From NCBI GenBank assembly GCA_900239685.1, contig OENT01000623.1, forward strand, positions 1-64,000: 64,000 bases of DNA, written 5' to 3'. Within the stretch, counting starts at the first letter, position 1; each line of letters starts with the position of its first letter. The notes under the pieces were generated by a model, which was given only the letters and a program-made list of their open reading frames with translations, searched no databases and had not been told where the DNA came from. A program made the translations under genes and the position numbers. Positions 13,352 through 25,758 of the stretch are shown in pieces. The stretch comes from Rotaria macrura. Lineage: Eukaryota; Rotifera; Eurotatoria; Philodinida; Philodinidae.

Positions 13352-13432
13352 TATTATTGCTTGTTCTTTAAGAAAAATGAATTAGAAGACGACAAAAATA
13401 TTGCTATGCACAGATGACTGCTGAATAAGTAT

Positions 13433-13442
13433 GCCTTTATAT
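13433..13442 (-). promoter_or_regulatory. Probable TATA box for the His/GGYGxP peptide gene
   Basis: On the minus strand the sequence reads TATATAAAGG about 90 nt upstream of the ATG at 13351. That leaves room for a transcription start near 13410 and a 5' UTR of about 60 nt. Confidence 0.4.
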
Positions 13443-13903
13443 ACTTTTTTTTCATATCCTCCTCCTCCTCCTTCTTTTCTATCCTATGACTATATTGCGT
13501 GTCCCACATGAGTCTGATACCTCTTTTGTTATTCTGTATTTAAAAATGTAGTACAGAATTAATGATTATTTTATATGCACCTTAACTCTGCTTAATATCT
13601 ACCTCTGCAGTGAAAATTATATAAATATTGATGAAATACTAGATTTATCTTTATTGACACCATTGTATGCAACTTCAGTCGATATCTTTGACAAAAGAAA
13701 TAGCGTTACTGAGGCTTTTCAACATGTTGAAATTGTGAAAATGGAATAAAATAGAAGCTATCTCATGTATAAATTCTTAAAAATTGACTTTCATGGGTTG
13801 TGCAAATTCATCACTATTGAGAAAGAACACGCTTTCATACCATAACTTACATATCATGATATTAGTCAAAATTCTCTACAACTAAATAGTTCTAAACTTA
13901 GAT

Positions 13904-14287
13904 TTAAAGAATTTCAAGTATGGGTACCTCGTTGATGTTTGTGCCATATTTCAGTACATGAATACTATGCAAAATAAAAACACACAACATAATTGAGTAT
14001 ACTGCAGCCACTATGAAAAGGATGAAGGTCATATGGTACATTTTATTTCTACAGATATCACAGTGATTATAAATAAAAACAATAATAGTATTAACGAAAT
14101 AATATAGATATTTTATCCTTGTCGAAATCTCGTGTATTGTATCTTTCTGATGTTGCTTTTGTAAAGGAAGGCAATAAAAATTTCCAGTTATATAATGATA
14201 TGTATAAATAACAGTAATTATTAAAACATGTTCTTTCAATACTAATAAATTTTCAAAACGAAATGAAGAGACGATAAAAAAAGCCAA
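13904..14287 (-). CDS. Doubtful multi-helix membrane protein fragment
   Basis: A 127-codon open frame with several hydrophobic runs (LLVLKEHVLIITVIYTYHYI, YLYYFVNTIIVFIY, MTFILFIVAAVYSIMLCVFI) separated by short polar loops, suggesting three or four transmembrane helices. The frame has no ATG at its 5' end. An ATG in another frame just upstream (MKTELAALIGFF) would join only across a run of T's, so the gene may be broken or the start may lie in an unseen exon. No family recognised. Confidence 0.25.
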   Translation of the reverse strand: MAFFIVSSFRFENLLVLKEHVLIITVIYTYHYITGNFYCLPLQKQHQKDTIHEISTRIKYLYYFVNTIIVFIYNHCDICRNKMYHMTFILFIVAAVYSIMLCVFILHSIHVLKYGTNINEVPILEIL

Positions 14288-14569
14288 TCAATGCAGCTAA
14301 TTCTGTTTTCATTTCTATTAAACGAAGACCTAATACTCAATAAACGCTATAATTTATATATGTTCATCACATGTAACCTCGAAAGTAGAAGTAGGCATTT
14401 ATTAAAGAGAAGAGTCATACTCGTCATGAATTATCTGAGTTTAACATTTTCTTCTCAGATCTCGAGCATATTTCGAGAGCTATCTAAATCATTATTCGAA
14501 TGCCACTGCGATGAGTTGGTTTTAGAGAAGAAAATGGAAAAACAAATAATATATCTTAAAACATAACGA

Positions 14570-15890
14570 ATACGCATATGTCTTCAATGCATAATTTTTA
14601 AAAACACGGTGTTTCTTGTATATTCGCTGATCATCAGTTCAATTACAGAGATATTGATTTAATTTCACGACATGAATACCGATTAATACTACGTGGTTTT
14701 CAACAATTGAAATTAACATCAGACTCCGCTTCATCATTGAACACGTCATATCACACTTATATTTTCTCAATTCCATATTTCATTTGCTCAAAAATAATTT
14801 CGAATTTTCTTTTACTTAAACTTGATCTTCTATCGATGTTGCTGTTATTCAAAACATTTTAGAAGATGAATCTTCAACGCGTCAGTACGCCAGTGTAATT
14901 CTTTTTCGTTATACTAGCTAAGAATACCTTCAATAAAATCTGTTCGATCTCGTAGCATCGAATCATCAACTTTCAACGTTAACATACGAGTGGAACGATT
15001 TCTTAGTACCATATAAGTGAAGATCGGCAGAAACCACCGAAATCGAATCCTACTTACATAAAACAAGCACGTAATGGTCTGACTTCAAGTAAATGATATG
15101 TTTAATAGGACAAAATTCAAAGGATGATCTTCATAGAGTAGAAACTCAGAATTCAATACTGACCTAGAGTTGAATACAATTACATCTACTTGTCAAACAT
15201 ATCTTATGAACGGTAAAACTCATAGAGTCATCACTTTATGCAACGAGAGTAGGTCATCAAAGTTCTCGCGACTGTTTTAACACGGTTACAATACATGTTA
15301 AAGCATCATTTTCGATTGATGTAAATGGCTGTTGTTGAAAAACGAATATGTTTGAACGAAAAAGTTTTCGTCGTATGCACACAAAGTTCGTTTTGATGTT
15401 TGTATATGAAATCTTGAATTTAAAACATATTGGATGCACCATTTCCTATGATTATTGATATTGAGAAGTAACTACAGGTGAGCACTATTTATCCAACCCT
15501 GACAAAAGTATTCTATTGAACTTTGATATCACTAGTTCTTCTTCTTCTACACAGTAGGTATGCGTCGTCTTTCTTATGCGGCATATTTCATTATCTTTTC
15601 AAATGTAAAACACGCTTATCTTATCAGATGCTCGAGTTTGTATATGGAACACGTGACTTATGCTTGTTTATGACTTACATTATGGAGATATGAAAGAGTA
15701 TTCAGATGTTTTTCTTTGTTAAATACAAAAAAAACACCAGACGTATCATAAGAAAGACAATGGCGACTATATAATATTACAGATTCAAAGCAAATTTTCT
15801 GGCTTACTCACTTTGTACTTCGTTTTTACTTTCGATAGACTCCTATAGTTTTCATTGAATCAAGTGTTCTCTGTTTTTCTCTAAGTTTCT
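14570..15890. other. Intergenic, upstream of the copper ATPase
   Basis: No gene recognised. The last bases (to 15895) form a pyrimidine-rich tract ending TTTTAG, a good splice acceptor. The copper ATPase transcript therefore probably has a non-coding 5' exon somewhere in this stretch. Confidence 0.4.
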
Positions 15891-15913
15891 TTTAGATTTT
15901 GAATAAAATTTTA

Positions 15914-18900
15914 ATGCATACGTTCACTAAAGTCATTCGTCTATTCGTCAATGGTGTGTCTGACGATGCAAGTGCATCCATTGTAGATGCACGTGTTCGA
16001 TCTATGGCCGACGTCATTCAATGCCGAGTGTTACCGAGTGGTCTTTGCACAATTGAAATGACTCCTAATACTCAAATGACTGATGTCGAACTTCAATTTA
16101 TCAAATATTTAACGTTTGACAAGTGAGTAAACATCTCAATATAGTAATCTTTCAAATCGTATTGAATTATAAGAAGTAGTAGAACAATGTTTCCCTTTTA
16201 AAAAACTCTATATGTAGACATAATTGTCCAATAAGTCAATGAGATATGGCTTTCGTAGTTTCTTCAATAATAGAAAGAAAATCTTTTCGAAACCAGTAGT
16301 TCAAATACTCGAATATATGGAATTTACATGATGCTTGATATTAATATTTTGTTTTACCTTTCTAAGTTACCGTGCTATGTTCGTTAACGATGCTGACGGT
16401 CTACATGTGGCTCGCATCGAAATACTTTTGAATGGCGTACATAGGCTCAATCATCACTATGTTTCTGATCGATTATATCAGGCTATTCAAGGACTAGTGT
16501 CATGCCGTTTCATTGATATTGATGATAATGATGATAGTCGTATCGAATTAAAATATGATTCGAGACATCTCAGTCATTTTGAACTTCTATCGATCATGCA
16601 CAATCTTGGTTATTCGGCGCAAATCGATCCAAATGAGACGAATTTAAAATCTAGTGCAGCCATAGTACAGATTCGCATTGATGGCATGCACTGTAATTCA
16701 TGTGTGTCAAATATTTGTGCGTCAGTCGAAGATCTTCCGGGTGCTATTAATATCAAGTTAACATTTGAAGAGAAAATAGCTACCGTAATGTATGACTCAC
16801 GTATTTTAAATCTTGCTCATATTTTGAATGAAATTGAAAAACTTGGTTTCAAAGTCGCTGTAGCAGCTGATCAGCATACAATCAGTTCGTCTCTATTTTT
16901 TTATAATACAGATTCTTACAACGAAATCTTCTTACGAGAAGTTTTCTTTTTGTAATTGCTTGTGATAGATTCAACAGCATCTGCGCAGACCAATCAAAAT
17001 CAATCAACACGACAACCACCCGTGATCACGAAGAAAAATGATGGTATTGAAACATGCTTTATTCAAGTGGAAGGTATGACATGCACATCGTGTGTTGATA
17101 CTATCGAACGAAATCTGTCCAAAGTCGAAGGTAAGAAAACCTCCACAAACTCGTCAATACTGCCTTTGATACAATTCGGATGGTAAATGTTTTTCGGATT
17201 CTTATTCACTTGTTAGGTATTCATTCTACACTGGTAGCTCTACTTGCACAACGTGCTGAAGTTAAATACGATCCTGAACATCTATTACCATCACAGATTG
17301 CTGGTTTTATTAAGGATCTTGGATTTCGTGCTCAAGTACTCGAAACAACAACACATGGCAATGACATCATTGATGTTAATGTACGATTGATTATGTTTAG
17401 TTAAATTTTAGAATGTCTGAAAAGTGCTTCAATAGATTCCGTTAAATTCTTACCATAACTAGTTGAATAAGATTGTTGCAAAGCAATAGGTGTTCGTCAC
17501 GTGCCTAAAAGGCTACATCAGTTTACCCCATCCTCGAGTTCAATAGGCTTCGCATTAGAAAAATGAGATTGTTTTCTGGTCAAATCCTAGCTTCTAGTAT
17601 TTCTCCAAATTAAGCAAATATAGAATAGACTAGTCTTCACAATCATCAAAATTATCCTTGTATATCAATAGTAATATTAACATAAGAGCAGAATTATGTT
17701 CGAGTGTGTCGATTATGTTACTAAATTGCCGAATAATGTTGTGCTCCTACCCCCTTCCGTCTTCGAATTCGTTCCATAGCATTTCAACAATGTGTTTTAT
17801 ACAAGTACTGCACGAAAATACAAAAATAAATAAACCACTCATAAAATCTTTTCATTGAAGATTGATGGCATGACTTGTGCTTCATGTGTTAGCAAGATCG
17901 AACGTCATATGAAATCACTATCGGGCGTCAAATCTATCGATATAGCTCTGCTCACTCACCGTGGTCGAATCAAATATGATGCTATTGTTATTGGTCCACG
18001 AGATATTATCATGCAGATCAATGTAATTAAAATTGAAAATGATTGGTTGTCTATCGGAAAACTCTATTTTTAAACATTTAGGATCTTGGTTTTCCTGCGA
18101 AACTTCTATCTGACGATTATAGAAATGATGACTTAGCTAAAACTCAAGCACAAACAACAAAAAAGTAATGTTCGCTTTTATTTTTCGACGATTTAGATCG
18201 TTTGCGGATGATCAATTGTTTCTAGATGGAGAAATACGTTTATCTTGTCATCTCTATTCGGTCTACCGGCTATGGCCGTAATGCTTTTGTTTATGTTTAA
18301 ATGGTCCGATCATGATAGTGCACCGATGATTCTTAATAGTCTTTCCGTGGAAAATGTGATCATGTTTGGTCTTGCCACGCCTGTTCAAGTATGATCATCG
18401 ACACCATTTTGATAGTGAACATTATGATTGTTGGGTATTTCTCCTTTTCATTTCATATTCTTAGATCATCTGTGGACGACACTTCTATGTCAATGCTTAT
18501 CGATCTTTGAAACATAAATCAGCGAATATGGATGTTCTCATTGTTATGGCAACAACGATCGCTTATACCTATTCTGTAGTAATCATTATTGTTAATATCC
18601 TTCTCAAACTTGATAGTCCAATGACATTCTTCGATGTACCACCAAGTAAGCATGATTTTCTGACCCGTTCGATTAAGAATTAACTGAAATCGATGCATTC
18701 ATTTTTATTTTTAGTGCTTTTTCTTTTTGTTGCACTTGGTCGATGGTTGGAAAATATTGTCAAAGTAAAGTATAATGATAGAGAAAAATACACAGAACAC
18801 ATTTTTAGTCAGTTAACCATTTAGTTAGACGAGTTATGTGCATTTATTTAGGGTAAAACATCGGAAGCATTGAAAAAACTCATGTCATTACAACCTTTAC

Positions 18901-21415
18901 AAGGTGTACTTGTCAAGCTCGATGAGAGGGGCAAAATTATCGAAGAAAATGTAATTCTTGCTCAACTGATTCAACGTGGTGATCTTCTTAAAGTTGTACC
19001 CGGTGAAACGATTCCGACTGATGGTCGCATCGTTGATGGCACGACTACATGCGATGAATCATTGATTACAGGTGAATCAATGCCTGTTGACAAAATAGTT
19101 GGTGCTCAAGTCGTTGGGGGTACAAAAAACTTAGTCGGTTCCATTATCATGCAAGCTACACATGTCGGTCAAGAGACTGCATTGAAACAAATCATCAAAC
19201 TTGTCGAAGACGCTCAAACATCGAAAGCACCAATTCAAGAATTAGCCGATAAAATTGCAGGTGTTTTCGTTCCATTTATTCTCATCATTTCATTCACAAC
19301 TTGGCTCATCTATGTGATCATCGGTTATACAGCTTATGATAGTCTTAGACAACATTCGAGTGTAAGATATATGTTATTTAAAATCTTTTAAAAATAACTT
19401 ATGTGATTGTTCGATTTAACAGTACGGCAATTCCAATATGACACACTATAGTCAAAGTGAAATAGTATTCGAACTGGCTTTTCGATATAGTATAACTGTT
19501 CTATCCGTTGCTTGTCCGTGTGCACTTGGTTTGGCAACTCCAACTGCCGTTATGGTAGCGACAGGTAATATGCAGTCATTATGCTTTTCATAAAGCTTTA
19601 GTTACGAGTTGACTAGACAATAACTTTATCACTGAAACTTAAAATGACATCGAAAGAAAAATAAATCCTATTCAAATTTGACTATTGTAGGGGTTGGTGC
19701 TGCGAGTGGCGTTCTGATCAAAGGTGGTGAACCATTGGAACTTGCAAGAAAAGTGCGAACGATTGTCTTTGATAAAACAGGTACAATTACAAAAGGAAAG
19801 CCCAGTGTAATCGATAAACAAATCTTTGTCGAAGATGATCACTTGACACTTGATCGAATGTTAGCCATTGCAGGTAAATCTCAATTCGTGAGATGATTCT
19901 TGAAAATTTAATTATTTTGTATTAGCAACTGCTGAATGTGGCTCTGAACATCCACTGGCATTAGCAATACAGAACGAATGTAGAAAACATTTCGGTACCA
20001 AACAAATGGGTCAATGTCTCGATTTCAAAGCAACATGGGGCTATGGTCTGTTTGCTCGCGTCACTGGTATTGATTGTCTTATACCGAATAGTGACACATT
20101 GCGGTCTTACAAAGTATTGATCGGTAATCGAGAATGGATGGGCCGAAACGATATTCATGTCAATGAGCCTGTTGACAGAGCAATGTCAATTCATGAACAT
20201 GATGGTCACACAGCTGTACTTGTTGCTATCGATGGTAGTAATCAATTACTAAAATCATCCTTAATTCATGACATACGTGCATGATGATGCTTGTGTTTTT
20301 TAGACATAGTAGTTGGCATGTTCGCCATTGCGGATGAAATCAAACCAACAGCTCCATTAACCATTTTCGCTCTTCAATCGCTCGGTTTACATACAGTGCT
20401 ATTAACAGGTGATAATATCAAGACGGCACGAACCATCGCCGCCAAAGTTGGTATCAAGGATGTTTATGCTGAAGTTTTACCAACGCAAAAGGAACGTTTC
20501 ATTAGTAAACTTAAAGACAAAATGGGTCCCGAAGAGAAAGTAGCTATGGTCGGTGATGGAGTCAATGATTCACCGGCACTGGCTCGATCTGATGTCGGCA
20601 TCGCAGTAGGTAGTGGTACTGATGTTGCAGTGGAAGCCGCTTCGATTGTTTTGATTCGTGACGAACTCTTTGATGTTGTTACTGCTATTGTTCTATCGAA
20701 AAAGACAATGTGGCGTATATGGATTAATTTTATCTTTGCTATTGGATACAATGCTATTGCCATACCGATTGCAGCTGGTAAGATACACTTCATTTTTTAA
20801 TGATTTCGAAAGGAAAAGATAATATGAAGACAAACGAAATGAATCCGACATAAGTATTATAGAACAAATGTGTTTCACATCAATTTTTTATGAGGAATGA
20901 CTTAGTGACTTAATGTTGATGTTCATCAACAAAGAGAGTTACCATGGCATTACGAATGATGTCATTAGGATAGCAGATATACTGAAAAAATATCTTTGAA
21001 CATGTTAATTAATGTACTCTTATGTTTAGGTGTTCTTGTTCCTGCTGATATCCATCTAAAGCCATGGATGGCTTCAGCAGCAATGGCTCTATCATCGATT
21101 AGTGTCGTTGTTTCTTCGCTCTTGCTGCGCTATTTTCGTAAGCCACAGATAAGAACTTATGAGAATCAATCGTTTCGACAGTGGTGTACTACGATGTCCT
21201 CAAATATTGAAGTTCATCGTGGCATTGAGAATGTCGTTGGTACTAGTCGTCTTGCAAGTCCTACCAGTTCACGTAGTGGTACTAGCAGCAAATTATCACA
21301 CTTACTGGTCGATGCCATTTCGACATTTGTCAAGCAAAACACGGGAGATAAAAACAAAAGTAAATCTGTCACCACTATGGACGACACTATTGGTTTGATC
21401 GAAATCAAAAAATAA
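15914..21415 (+). CDS. ATP7: Copper-transporting P1B-type ATPase (ATP7-like), 15 exons, 1231 aa
   Basis: Pumps Cu(I) across secretory or plasma membranes using ATP, as ATP7A/B do. Exons (my assignment, all GT-AG): 15914-16122, 16367-16884, 16969-17130, 17217-17380, 17861-18022, 18082-18164, 18226-18388, 18465-18645, 18715-18764, 18852-19361, 19423-19564, 19691-19873, 19926-20234, 20304-20777, 21030-21415. They sum to 3696 nt, exactly 1232 codons, which supports the model. N-terminus: five HMA-like units. The first two have GVSDDAS (from residue 14) and GVHRLNH where GMxCxxC should be; three are intact at GMHCNSC (176), GMTCTSC (278) and GMTCASC (354). Core: TGE 637, copper-path CPC 765-767 in [16 protein letters not shown] with phosphorylated Asp809, SEHP 849-852, [10 protein letters not shown] from 1029. 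The C-terminal tail is Ser/Thr-rich with no obvious dileucine. Introns are 52-87 nt except five of 126-480 nt. An AATAAA follows near 21500. Symbol given by family, not by proven orthology. Confidence 0.95.
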
Positions 21416-22090
21416 TTCAATCTAAGATACAAGTAGTACTTTATTATAAACTGATCCATGTTTAACGATCGATTTCAAATTTTATATCATAATTTCATTA
21501 AAAATAAAACATGGATTGAAATGTGTGCATGTGTCATTGTTGTCATAAATTCAAATACATGTCCAAATGAATCATGAATAATAACTTTAAATAATTGTAT
21601 AGAAAAAATCGTGCATCTTATATATGTAGCTAGTGGTTTTACTATAACGAAGAGAGAAAGAAAAATATATTAAGATAAGGAAAAAATAGTACAAATAAGA
21701 TTACAACAACTAAAGCAAGGACATTAAAAAAAAGATTAAAAGCTCAAGAGGCATCTTCTTCGACTAATCGAAAATCTTGTATCCATAGAAACAAAACGAC
21801 GAAGCAATCTAATAGATATTGATTCTTGGAATGACTGACTGATTCGAATGCTACTACTACAGTGTTTCGATAGTAGCAGTTATAGAAAAAATATGTTAAT
21901 GATAACACGGCAGACAATCTAGCCACACTATTATCGTTTTCGTTACACTATAGTTTGTGTTCCATTCATTCTCTAGTTAAAAAACTACATCTTTATCCTA
22001 TCAAAAATCTTAAATAGACATGAAATCCAAATAAAACGTAGTTCTAGCAAATGTAGTTTTTTCTAGAAAAGGGTGATGCTATTGTACCCA
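21416..22090. other. 3' flank of the copper ATPase
   Basis: Contains the likely poly(A) signal (AAAATAAAAC near 21500). No other gene recognised. Confidence 0.5.
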
Positions 22091-22099
22091 TAAAGTGTT

Positions 22100-23185
22100 C
22101 TACAAGACGAATATCGTCATTCAACATCTACAATTGAAGAGATTTCGAATGAAGATACTGAATGGTCGGATCCAAACTATACAATGATACTGAAGAATTG
22201 CATTCGTCATTGATATCCAGTACAGTAACAAGAAAACATCGATCTGTTCAAGAGTGTGATACTAATAGAAGTATAGTAGAATTACCTCGACTCACTCCGT
22301 ACCGTGCTCTACGTAGCAATATCAGCTGGCTTGATCTCTTCGTTTGAGAATGTGATTTCACTTATGCTCAAAATATGGTTACAACTAATCTATTACATTT
22401 TTTCTGCACAGCTGCTGGCTGCGTCGAGTTTCTTGATGTATTATATTTATTGAGCAATTATCCCAAGACTCTATGCCAATGATACAAACGTAATCGATCA
22501 ATTGTTAGAGTATGATTCTATTGATCATATTTGCTTGATTGTCAATGAATTTGACCATGAAAATCTTTCTCATCGATGTTTCATCGACAGAAAGATCAAT
22601 GCTATCTTTAATAACAATCCTGACATAGTCATGAACCGTTTATGTGATGTCTATTTAGATTTTCAATTATATACTCAATATATCGACAAATTGCATGCAA
22701 GAACTAATGATCCATCAAATGATTCATTGAATAAACGACTACTAGAAAATATTAATGATAAAATCGGCCGGTCTTATCACTAGAATATTCATGAGAACAA
22801 TAGTATTTACATATCTGATTGCAAGGAGAAAATATTATTGCATATCATCATTTGAACAGTTGAATGAAAATTCAAGGAACTACAACAATAGTTTTTCTAT
22901 AAAATAATGAAACATTTTTGGGAACGAATAAATGAAAAGAAGAACAAATTATTGAAAATTCTAGCGAGTCTTCCTCCAGTGTATGTTCTCGATAGAATCA
23001 AAATACTAGTAAATTATTACTTAGCAAAGCATCGTCTCATCAATCAGAGTCAAATCATAAACTCAATATCTTCAAAGGATATGTCAACTCTTCAAGAACT
23101 GCGACGAATCAACGATGTAAGGTGTGGCAATATTGTAGATAGAATCAATTTCCGATATACTTTTATGTATGAAAAAGTCAAATGA
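22100..23185 (+). pseudogene. Coding-like fragments of an unrecognised gene
   Basis: Three coding-like stretches on the plus strand lie close together but do not join cleanly. Near 22105-22180 one frame reads DEYRHSTSTIEEISNEDTEW. 22462-22783 reads RLYANDTNVIDQLLEYDSID and continues to a stop after about 107 codons. 22907-23185 (92 codons, ATG start) gives a helical, Lys/Arg- and Leu-rich protein. Stops and frame changes separate them, and no strong donor/acceptor pairs were found. They may be exons of a real gene whose introns I could not place, or a decayed gene. No domain recognised. Confidence 0.3.
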
Positions 23186-24380
23186 AAGACATTACAATGT
23201 GCACATTTTCAATCGAATAACGCTGAGAATTTGAGACAACAAGTAGTTTACGTAGGCAGTGATTGATTTAGTAGTTTATTGAACGATTGACTATCCCTAA
23301 CGTATTTGTGATGAAAAAAAAACCAGATAATACCAACTGCTTATTTTCGATCTACTCATACACTATGCAATACTATGTAAACTTTAAAAACGTCCATAAA
23401 TGTTTCAACATTTGTAAACGTCTGTGTAGTTGGTAGCTAAGATTATAAATGTTAAGATACATTATCGTTAGTTTGATGTTAACCGTGCTGAAATCGAAAT
23501 ATGAGAGAATTTTCGGAGAAAACTATAGATGTAATATTTCTTTAATCTACACACTTAATGCCGAGAAACAATATGATGGTAATTGTTTGCCATGTATATT
23601 GTATAGGATATTAATGAATTGAATACACTAATTGATGGGGCTCGAATGGATGAATTCACATCTAATCATATCCATGAAACCATTGATTTAATTGGTGTTT
23701 AAAACCTTGGTAAAAATTGTTAGTAGTAAGATTTCAGATACTATCAGACCACGAGTCGATTTATCAATAAATAATTATCGATCAATCAATGTTGGGTTCA
23801 TATGGATAATGTTAAAATGTAGTCAACAACAAAATAATTAGAACGATGAAATTCATTCGTTCTCCTTCCACTTTGACAGATCTATTAAGAGTTCATTTTC
23901 ATGCATCAGGAATATCATTAGTCTTTCAAGTAAGAACATCATTTAACAGAGATTTTTGACATCATTATAAATTCATTTTAATACTTACCATTTTTTCAAG
24001 AAACAGGAGTGATTTTGTAAAAATGGGAACAAACATAAACGTATATTTTTTTATGTAAAACTGAAATCTAAATAGAATTTACGTACACAAAGTATGGAAG
24101 AAGAGTCTACATTTGTCCTCAAACTACTGTGGATTGAGTTGATTCTTTTTGTAACTATAGTTATATTTTACATGAAATATTAAGACAAACGAAACAAAGT
24201 AAAAATGGAACTAATGAATAAAATGAATATGACACATTGAAAAAACACAAAATCAGCATACATAATTTACGATTATATATGACAAGCACAGATCTATAGA
24301 TACAAAATAAAGTCAAAGTACAATAAGAAAAAAAAAAGAAACATCTCTTTAGATTTACCGGTGGACCGGATCCTCATATC
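23186..24380. other. Intergenic, nothing recognised
   Basis: AT-rich sequence with no open frame worth reporting and no repeat noticed. Confidence 0.5.
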
Positions 24381-25390
24381 TTATTGACGATATTTTTTAA
24401 ACATAACTACTGTTAATGTTGTAGATTTACTTTCACCGTTTTTCAGCTGTACTAAACTATTTCTTAAAATCTCGACTTGATCAGAAATAACTAGCGTAGG
24501 AAATATTGACATTCTTTGAACTTCATGTAATTGAAAACCAATAAATTTTTCTATTCTCGAAATCTTCAGGATCAAAATAATTATTTGGATTTCTTTAGTA
24601 TCCACAAAGCAAAAATATGATGGCTCGATTTGGTAGTTTTAGTCCTAATCTTTTCATGATATTCGACATGATTCGGTGTTTATATTATACTATTATTTTA
24701 ATCTTTGAAATCAATGAATCTACTAATTCAATATTAGAAATAAGATATACATACTTCAATGAAATCTTCATAAATTCTTTGAAATACATAGTATCGTTCT
24801 CTCAAACGACCTCTGTCCATATCCACCAAATCACCTTTCAAATATATACTTGCGAGTATCTAAAAAAGTTAACGATTTTACATTTTCCGGATTGCATACA
24901 CTCTCGCACAATTCTGTTCATATCAATACGTCAATTTTATCTATAGAGATTTTCAGTTTTTATTTAGATAAATTTTTATGGAAATATTTTATTTGACTAT
25001 TACTGAAGTTTGGATGTAATAATTCATCTCGTAAATCTTCAATATTTTGGATATGAAATCTAATAGAATTCTTCCAAATCTTAAAACTAATTATGATCGA
25101 ATTATCATTCGAAGTATTAGGATCACAGTAATCTTTTTTTAAACTACTTTATTCTTCTTAAACATATTTACGCAGTTTTTTTCGTCATTGATTAAAATAC
25201 TCCAGAATTTACTCATTGAATAAAAATTTGACTTTTCATCGAATTCTTCATGGAACATATCGATTGATCTGCATGATCATAGTTAAAGGAAAATACGTTC
25301 TCGTAGAATGTTGAAAATTGAGAGGAAAAAATTTGATTCTTAACTTGTTGACGACCTATGATATACATCTTCTAACGTGAATATCAAAGA
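24381..25390 (-). pseudogene. Decayed coding region downstream of the giant P-loop gene
   Basis: The minus strand shows a succession of protein-like stretches that change frame. From upstream to downstream: IIGRQQVKNQIFSSQFSTFY (about 25370 on); MFHEEFDEKSNFYSMSKFWS (25258 on); a stretch ending SQIKYFHKNLSK after a run of seven A's at about 25134-25140; KISIDKIDVLI, an in-frame stop, then TELCESVCNPENVKS; a DRGRLRERYYVFQRIYEDF piece; and a last open frame of 74 codons (24605-24381) ending VVMFKKYRQ. At least three frame changes and one stop separate them. Composition is charged, with no recognised domain. It lies on the same strand as, and 370 bp downstream of, the 1520-aa gene, so it could be a relic of a neighbouring paralogue; I could not align the two by eye. 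Confidence 0.45.
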
Positions 25391-25758
25391 TCATATATAG
25401 CTAATGTGGAATTCCAATAACTATGCGATATTTTCTCTTTGAGCTCTATTCTAAAGCCGAATAAACATTGCTGAAGAAAAATTTGTTCAATATACAAAAA
25501 AACTACCAACTTATAGAGACTTTCCTACAGTAGCTACATCGTGTTTTACATATCATTTTTCAACAACATCTCTAGAACATTGTAATAAAGAAACTGTTTT
25601 GCATCTTCATATGAAGTTCTAATTAGCTATATTTACTTATGATTAATCTAGCACAAAGTCTATTATTGCCTGCAAGTGAATCTACTAATTTCTACCTCTG
25701 TACACTGTAACATTAGTTTTAGATCTTATCTCACACAAACAAGTGTTTTTAATCTGTA

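Noticed and set aside
20464-20793. 109-codon frame on the minus strand inside the copper ATPase
   Set aside because: It is antisense to the conserved [10 protein letters not shown] exon and is a codon-bias shadow.
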